A stretch of 64,000 nucleotides of DNA from CAYVUB01 sp964454675. GTDB lineage: Bacteria; Bacteroidota; Bacteroidia; Flavobacteriales; Flavobacteriaceae. Below the pieces are notes generated by a model. It did no database searches. It saw nothing but the letters and a program-made list of their open reading frames with translations, and was not told the origin of the DNA. Every line of letters begins with the position of its first letter. Position 1 is the stretch's first letter. Shown here piece by piece: positions 61,773-64,000 of the stretch. A program made the translations under genes and the position numbers. The stretch spans positions 38,864-102,863 of the forward strand of contig CAYVUB010000006.1 in assembly GCA_964454675.1 (NCBI GenBank), in the 5' to 3' direction.

Positions 61773-61949
61773 ATGTCCGCCAAAAAAGCATTTGCATTAC
61801 GCATCAATGAAGATATACTTAAAGCTGTTGAAAAATGGGCTTCAGACGAGTTTAGAAGCACCAACGGACAAATAGAGTGGATGCTTATGCAATGTCTTAA
61901 AGAACATAAACGGCAACCAAAAAAAGCTGACGAAAGTGACTCCGAGTGA
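61773..61949 (+). CDS. Arc-like ribbon-helix-helix protein
   Basis: ATG at 61773 encodes 58 residues: MSAKKAFALRINEDILKAVE, KWASDEFRSTNGQIEWMLMQ, CLKEHKRQPKKADESDSE. This is an Arc/MetJ ribbon-helix-helix: strand KKAFALRI, two helices and the NGQIEWML turn. It may regulate the SPFH operon. Its stop codon lies inside the stem-loop of the operon terminator. Confidence 0.82.
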   Translation: MSAKKAFALRINEDILKAVEKWASDEFRSTNGQIEWMLMQCLKEHKRQPKKADESDSE

Positions 61950-61960
61950 GTCACTTTTTT
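61933..61960 (+). terminator. Terminator of the SPFH operon, overlapping the last stop codon
   Basis: AAAGTGACT and AGTCACTTT enclose a 7-base loop, with further T residues. The TGA stop (61947-61949) lies within the loop and 3' arm. Confidence 0.85.
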
Positions 61961-62043
61961 ATTTGAATTATTTTAGCACACCTCTTATTAAACAATTTCA
62001 AAAAAAATGTAAGATATTTGCGCATTTAAAAATCGTATTCCAA

Positions 62044-62739
62044 ATGAAAAAAATATTGCTTTTATTCAGCATTATACTTGTAGTTTCCTGCGCTAAAGAC
62101 GACACCAATTTTACATTAAAAGGCAACATCAAAGGTCTTAAAAAAGGAACTGTTTATTTACAGAAAATGAAGGATTCTAACTTTGTTACACTTGATTCTA
62201 AAACAATAAGCGGCAATTCTGAATTTGAATTGACTGCCAATCTGGAATCGCCCGAACTTTTATACTTAAAACTTGAACGAAACGACGGCGCACGGGGACA
62301 CCTTTCGTTTTTTGCCGATAAAGGCATCATGAAGCTCAATACATCTTTAAAGAATTTTTATGTTGATGCCAAAGTTACGGGTTCAAAACAACAAGAAATT
62401 TTGGAAGAATATCAGGCAATGATGAAAAAATTCAGCAGCCGGAATGTTGATTTGATTAAAGAAAATATGGAAGCCGAAATTAAAAAGGATACTGCAAAAA
62501 TGACCGAAAGCTTTGAAAATTATGATAACCTTATAAAGCGAAAGTATATTTATACCGTTAATTTTGCTGTGAATAATAAAGATAGTGAAGTGGCACCTTA
62601 TGTTGCCCTTACCGAAATACCCGATGCAAATGTTAAGTTTCTGGATACCATTTATAAGTCATTAACACCAAAAGTACAAGAATCGAGATATGGCAAAGAG
62701 CTTAAATTTCTGATTGACAAACGTAAGAAAGAGAAATAA
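62044..62739 (+). CDS. DUF4369 domain lipoprotein
   Basis: I start at MKKILLLFSIILVVSCAKDD (62044; lipobox Cys16), 231 residues. FTLKGNIKGLKKGTVYLQKM and the following NFVTLDSKTI are typical of DUF4369, the N-terminal domain of many Bacteroidota thioredoxin-like lipoproteins; here no thioredoxin domain follows, only a helical C-terminus. Its function is unknown. It stands alone after the SPFH operon terminator. Confidence 0.85.
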   Translation: MKKILLLFSIILVVSCAKDDTNFTLKGNIKGLKKGTVYLQKMKDSNFVTLDSKTISGNSEFELTANLESPELLYLKLERNDGARGHLSFFADKGIMKLNTSLKNFYVDAKVTGSKQQEILEEYQAMMKKFSSRNVDLIKENMEAEIKKDTAKMTESFENYDNLIKRKYIYTVNFAVNNKDSEVAPYVALTEIPDANVKFLDTIYKSLTPKVQESRYGKELKFLIDKRKKEK

Positions 62740-62932
62740 TACTTCCTTAAATATTTTAAAAAAATCCGAACAAACTCGGTTTTTAAATTTTATCCATTTT
62801 TACCTAATACAACTTCGGCAACTGAAAATCACGAATAATTTGAAGAATTGTTCGTGCTGACCATATTCATAACCCAAAAGTAGAAGTCACTTTAAATTCT
62901 TGACTTTATCTAATAAAAAGACTAACTTCGTT

Positions 62933-62954
62933 CCTACCTGTCGGCAGACAGGTA
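62933..62954. repeat. REP-like ACCTGTC/GACAGGT palindrome
   Basis: ACCTGTC, GGCA, GACAGGT is a perfect 7-bp hairpin, a variant of the CCTGCC/GGCAGG family found in cas1 and at 63903. Confidence 0.7.
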
Positions 62955-62994
62955 ACTATCGCTAAATGCAATTAAAACTGGCTTTTAGCTTAAC

Positions 62995-63009
62995 GTTAGC
63001 AGACAGTTT
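62995..63009. repeat. Left inverted repeat framing the orphan gene
   Basis: GTTAGCAGACAGTTT matches the complement of 63641-63655 at 14 of 15 positions. The pair brackets the gene at 63038-63637. Confidence 0.65.
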
Positions 63010-63037
63010 GTGAAAACCAAAAAGATCCAAATTATTA

Positions 63038-63637
63038 ATGGAAAATTTCGAAAAATTATTAGAGATTTTTAAGGAAAAATGTGACTCAAATGTCTTTGAA
63101 CCACTAATATCAGAACAGCCATTAGAATTCTTTAAAAAAATAGTCAATAGAATTCAGAACAATTATGTAAATGAAAATGAAATAAGTTACAGAGAAAATA
63201 CTAATTTATTAATTATCCTTTTTCAACAATATCCAACATCAAATGAAAATGTTGAAATATTTTTAGCAGATTCATTAATAAAAAACTTTCGAACACTAAT
63301 AAATCAAATCTTTAATAGCAACATAGAAAGAAGTGACTTTATAGAATCACCGTTAGCTAAAAATTTAATAATTTTCATAGACATATTTTTACATAATCCA
63401 TACTTTTCAGAAATTATTGATGATTTTGAAAAAGAAAATTTTTTAAATGATTTAGTAAGTTTAACAAAAATAAAATACAATCCTAAGAAAGATTTTGACA
63501 TTCAACTATCAATTCAATATTCAGTTTCTGTTTTTTTCTATTTTCCAGAAAGTATGATTCAAAAAAATAAGATATTTTATAAAAATCACTTTGATAAAAG
63601 TGTAGTTTCTGAATTTGAAGAATTAGAAATTGAATAA
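63038..63637 (+). CDS. AT-rich orphan gene of unknown function
   Basis: The 199-residue protein is helical, acidic and rich in Asn, Ile, Phe and Lys (NFEKLLEIFKEKCDSNVFEP, FFKKIVNRIQNNYVNENEIS). It has no signal peptide and no motif I recognise. Its codons are more AT-rich than those of its neighbours, and it is framed by 15-bp inverted repeats (62995-63009, 63641-63655), so it is probably acquired. It could be a cassette-type accessory gene; whether it defends, poisons or protects cannot be told. Confidence 0.65.
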   Translation: MENFEKLLEIFKEKCDSNVFEPLISEQPLEFFKKIVNRIQNNYVNENEISYRENTNLLIILFQQYPTSNENVEIFLADSLIKNFRTLINQIFNSNIERSDFIESPLAKNLIIFIDIFLHNPYFSEIIDDFEKENFLNDLVSLTKIKYNPKKDFDIQLSIQYSVSVFFYFPESMIQKNKIFYKNHFDKSVVSEFEELEIE

Positions 63638-63640
63638 ATA

Positions 63641-63655
63641 AAACCGTCTGCTAAC
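63641..63655. repeat. Right inverted repeat framing the orphan gene
   Basis: AAACCGTCTGCTAAC is the inverted partner of 62995-63009. It begins three bases after the stop codon. Confidence 0.65.
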
Positions 63656-63750
63656 AGCGGTAACCGTTAAACGAAACCAAAAAAATCTCACTATTAAAAT
63701 ATCGGTTTAATAGTCAAAAATAGTTGAGTTTATTTTATGAGTTCGTGTTT

Positions 63751-63876
63751 GCGTTAGGGATTACTCAGCTTTTCTATTTTTATTAATTCGACTTCGTGAA
63801 TGCTGTGCATTTGAAGTGGAAATCCTTTTTTAAAGCTTTTCCGCTTTAAAAAAGATTGTAACGGAAAGCCCGACGC
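63751..63876 (+). ncRNA. Possible structured RNA or repeat element
   Basis: GCGTTAGGG (63751-63759) can pair with CCCGACGC (63869-63876). Inside, CTTTTTTAAAGC and GCTTTAAAAAAG (about 63828-63855) form a perfect 12-bp stem. The flanking GAAGTGGAAATCC and GATTGTAACGGAAAGCCC resemble strings I have often seen between genes of Flavobacteriia. The nested helices suggest a conserved RNA fold; function and Rfam name are not known to me. Confidence 0.4.
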
Positions 63877-63902
63877 TACGCAGTCTTAGCGAAGTAGCGT
63901 AA

Positions 63903-63920
63903 CCTGCCGGCAGGCAGGCG
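63903..63920. repeat. REP-like CCTGCCGGCAGGCAGG element
   Basis: CCTGCC directly followed by GGCAGG, then another CAGG. Same family as the palindrome inside cas1 (20171-20198) and at 26383-26400. Confidence 0.7.
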
Positions 63921-63949
63921 CCCAAAATAAAATTCTGAAAATCATAAAA

Positions 63950-63985
63950 CAAAAAAAACACCAATCAATTAAGATTAGTGTTTTT
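63950..63985. terminator. Terminator near the right edge
   Basis: AACACCAATC and GATTAGTGTT form a 10-bp stem (one mismatch) with A and T runs on both sides. The 15 bases after it may be the 3' end of a minus-strand gene outside the window. Confidence 0.7.
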
Positions 63986-64000
63986 ACTTAGAGCCGATGG

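Noticed and set aside
63640..63720. Integron attC site
   Set aside because: GTTAAAC at about 63667 fits the GTTRRRY core, but the matching RYYYAAC and the two-box arrangement are missing and no integrase is in the window.
63986..64000. 3' end of a minus-strand gene at the right edge
   Set aside because: Fifteen bases after a terminator are compatible with this, but they cannot support a frame choice.

Overview
This window looks like chromosome from a member of the Flavobacteriaceae (phylum Bacteroidota). The DNA is AT-rich. Many genes are preceded by the Bacteroidota -7 promoter element TAnnTTTG. The protein set fits too: a type III glutamine synthetase, a Bacteroidota-type PurM, a DUF3078 barrel, Lacal_2735-like small proteins, many SpII lipoproteins and one secreted nuclease with a type IX secretion C-terminal domain. 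No species can be named from the sequence alone.

Layout. 1-16.4 kb is mostly core: an ABC exporter pair cut by the left edge, grpE-dnaJ, an acyltransferase, mnmD with two small lipoprotein genes, ilvE, a MazG-like pyrophosphohydrolase, an M49 peptidase, glnK-amt and an Lrp regulator. 16.4-25.9 kb is a complete type II-C CRISPR-Cas locus: a Fic gene, leader, 19 identical 46-bp repeats, then cas2, cas1, a RAYT-type (REP-associated) HUH transposase and a 1440-residue cas9, all four on the minus strand, and a tracrRNA divergent from cas9. 26-44 kb holds icmF, DUF4197, pyrF, prfA, a small ABC pair, DUF3078, purM, an outer-membrane barrel, glnN and a BlaI/BlaR1-like regulator pair. 44-56 kb holds hydrolases and peptidases, a porin, an SMR exporter, prmA, clpS and a sulfur module (persulfide dioxygenase-rhodanese plus two YeeE/YedE subunits). 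56.9-64 kb holds a GIY-YIG gene inserted into tRNA-Arg(ACG), the secreted nuclease, an SPFH operon and an AT-rich orphan gene framed by inverted repeats.

How the genes work together. The CRISPR locus is self-sufficient for adaptation (cas1, cas2) and interference (cas9, tracrRNA, array). The anti-repeat of the tracrRNA pairs with the 5' half of the plus-strand repeat, so crRNAs should be read left to right, toward cas2. glnK-amt and glnN form an ammonium uptake and assimilation set. The sulfur module carries two similar palindromes (GTA-N8-TAC) in front of its two transcription units, suggesting one regulator.

The strongest theme is small palindromic repeats, some inside coding sequence and in frame: one in cas1, one in the RAYT gene and three in icmF, together with REP-like hairpins between genes and two MITE-like elements. 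The most unusual structures are the GIY-YIG gene whose last codons are the 5' end of a tRNA gene, the RAYT gene inside the cas operon, and the Fic gene bracketed by CRISPR-repeat relics and two identical terminator palindromes.
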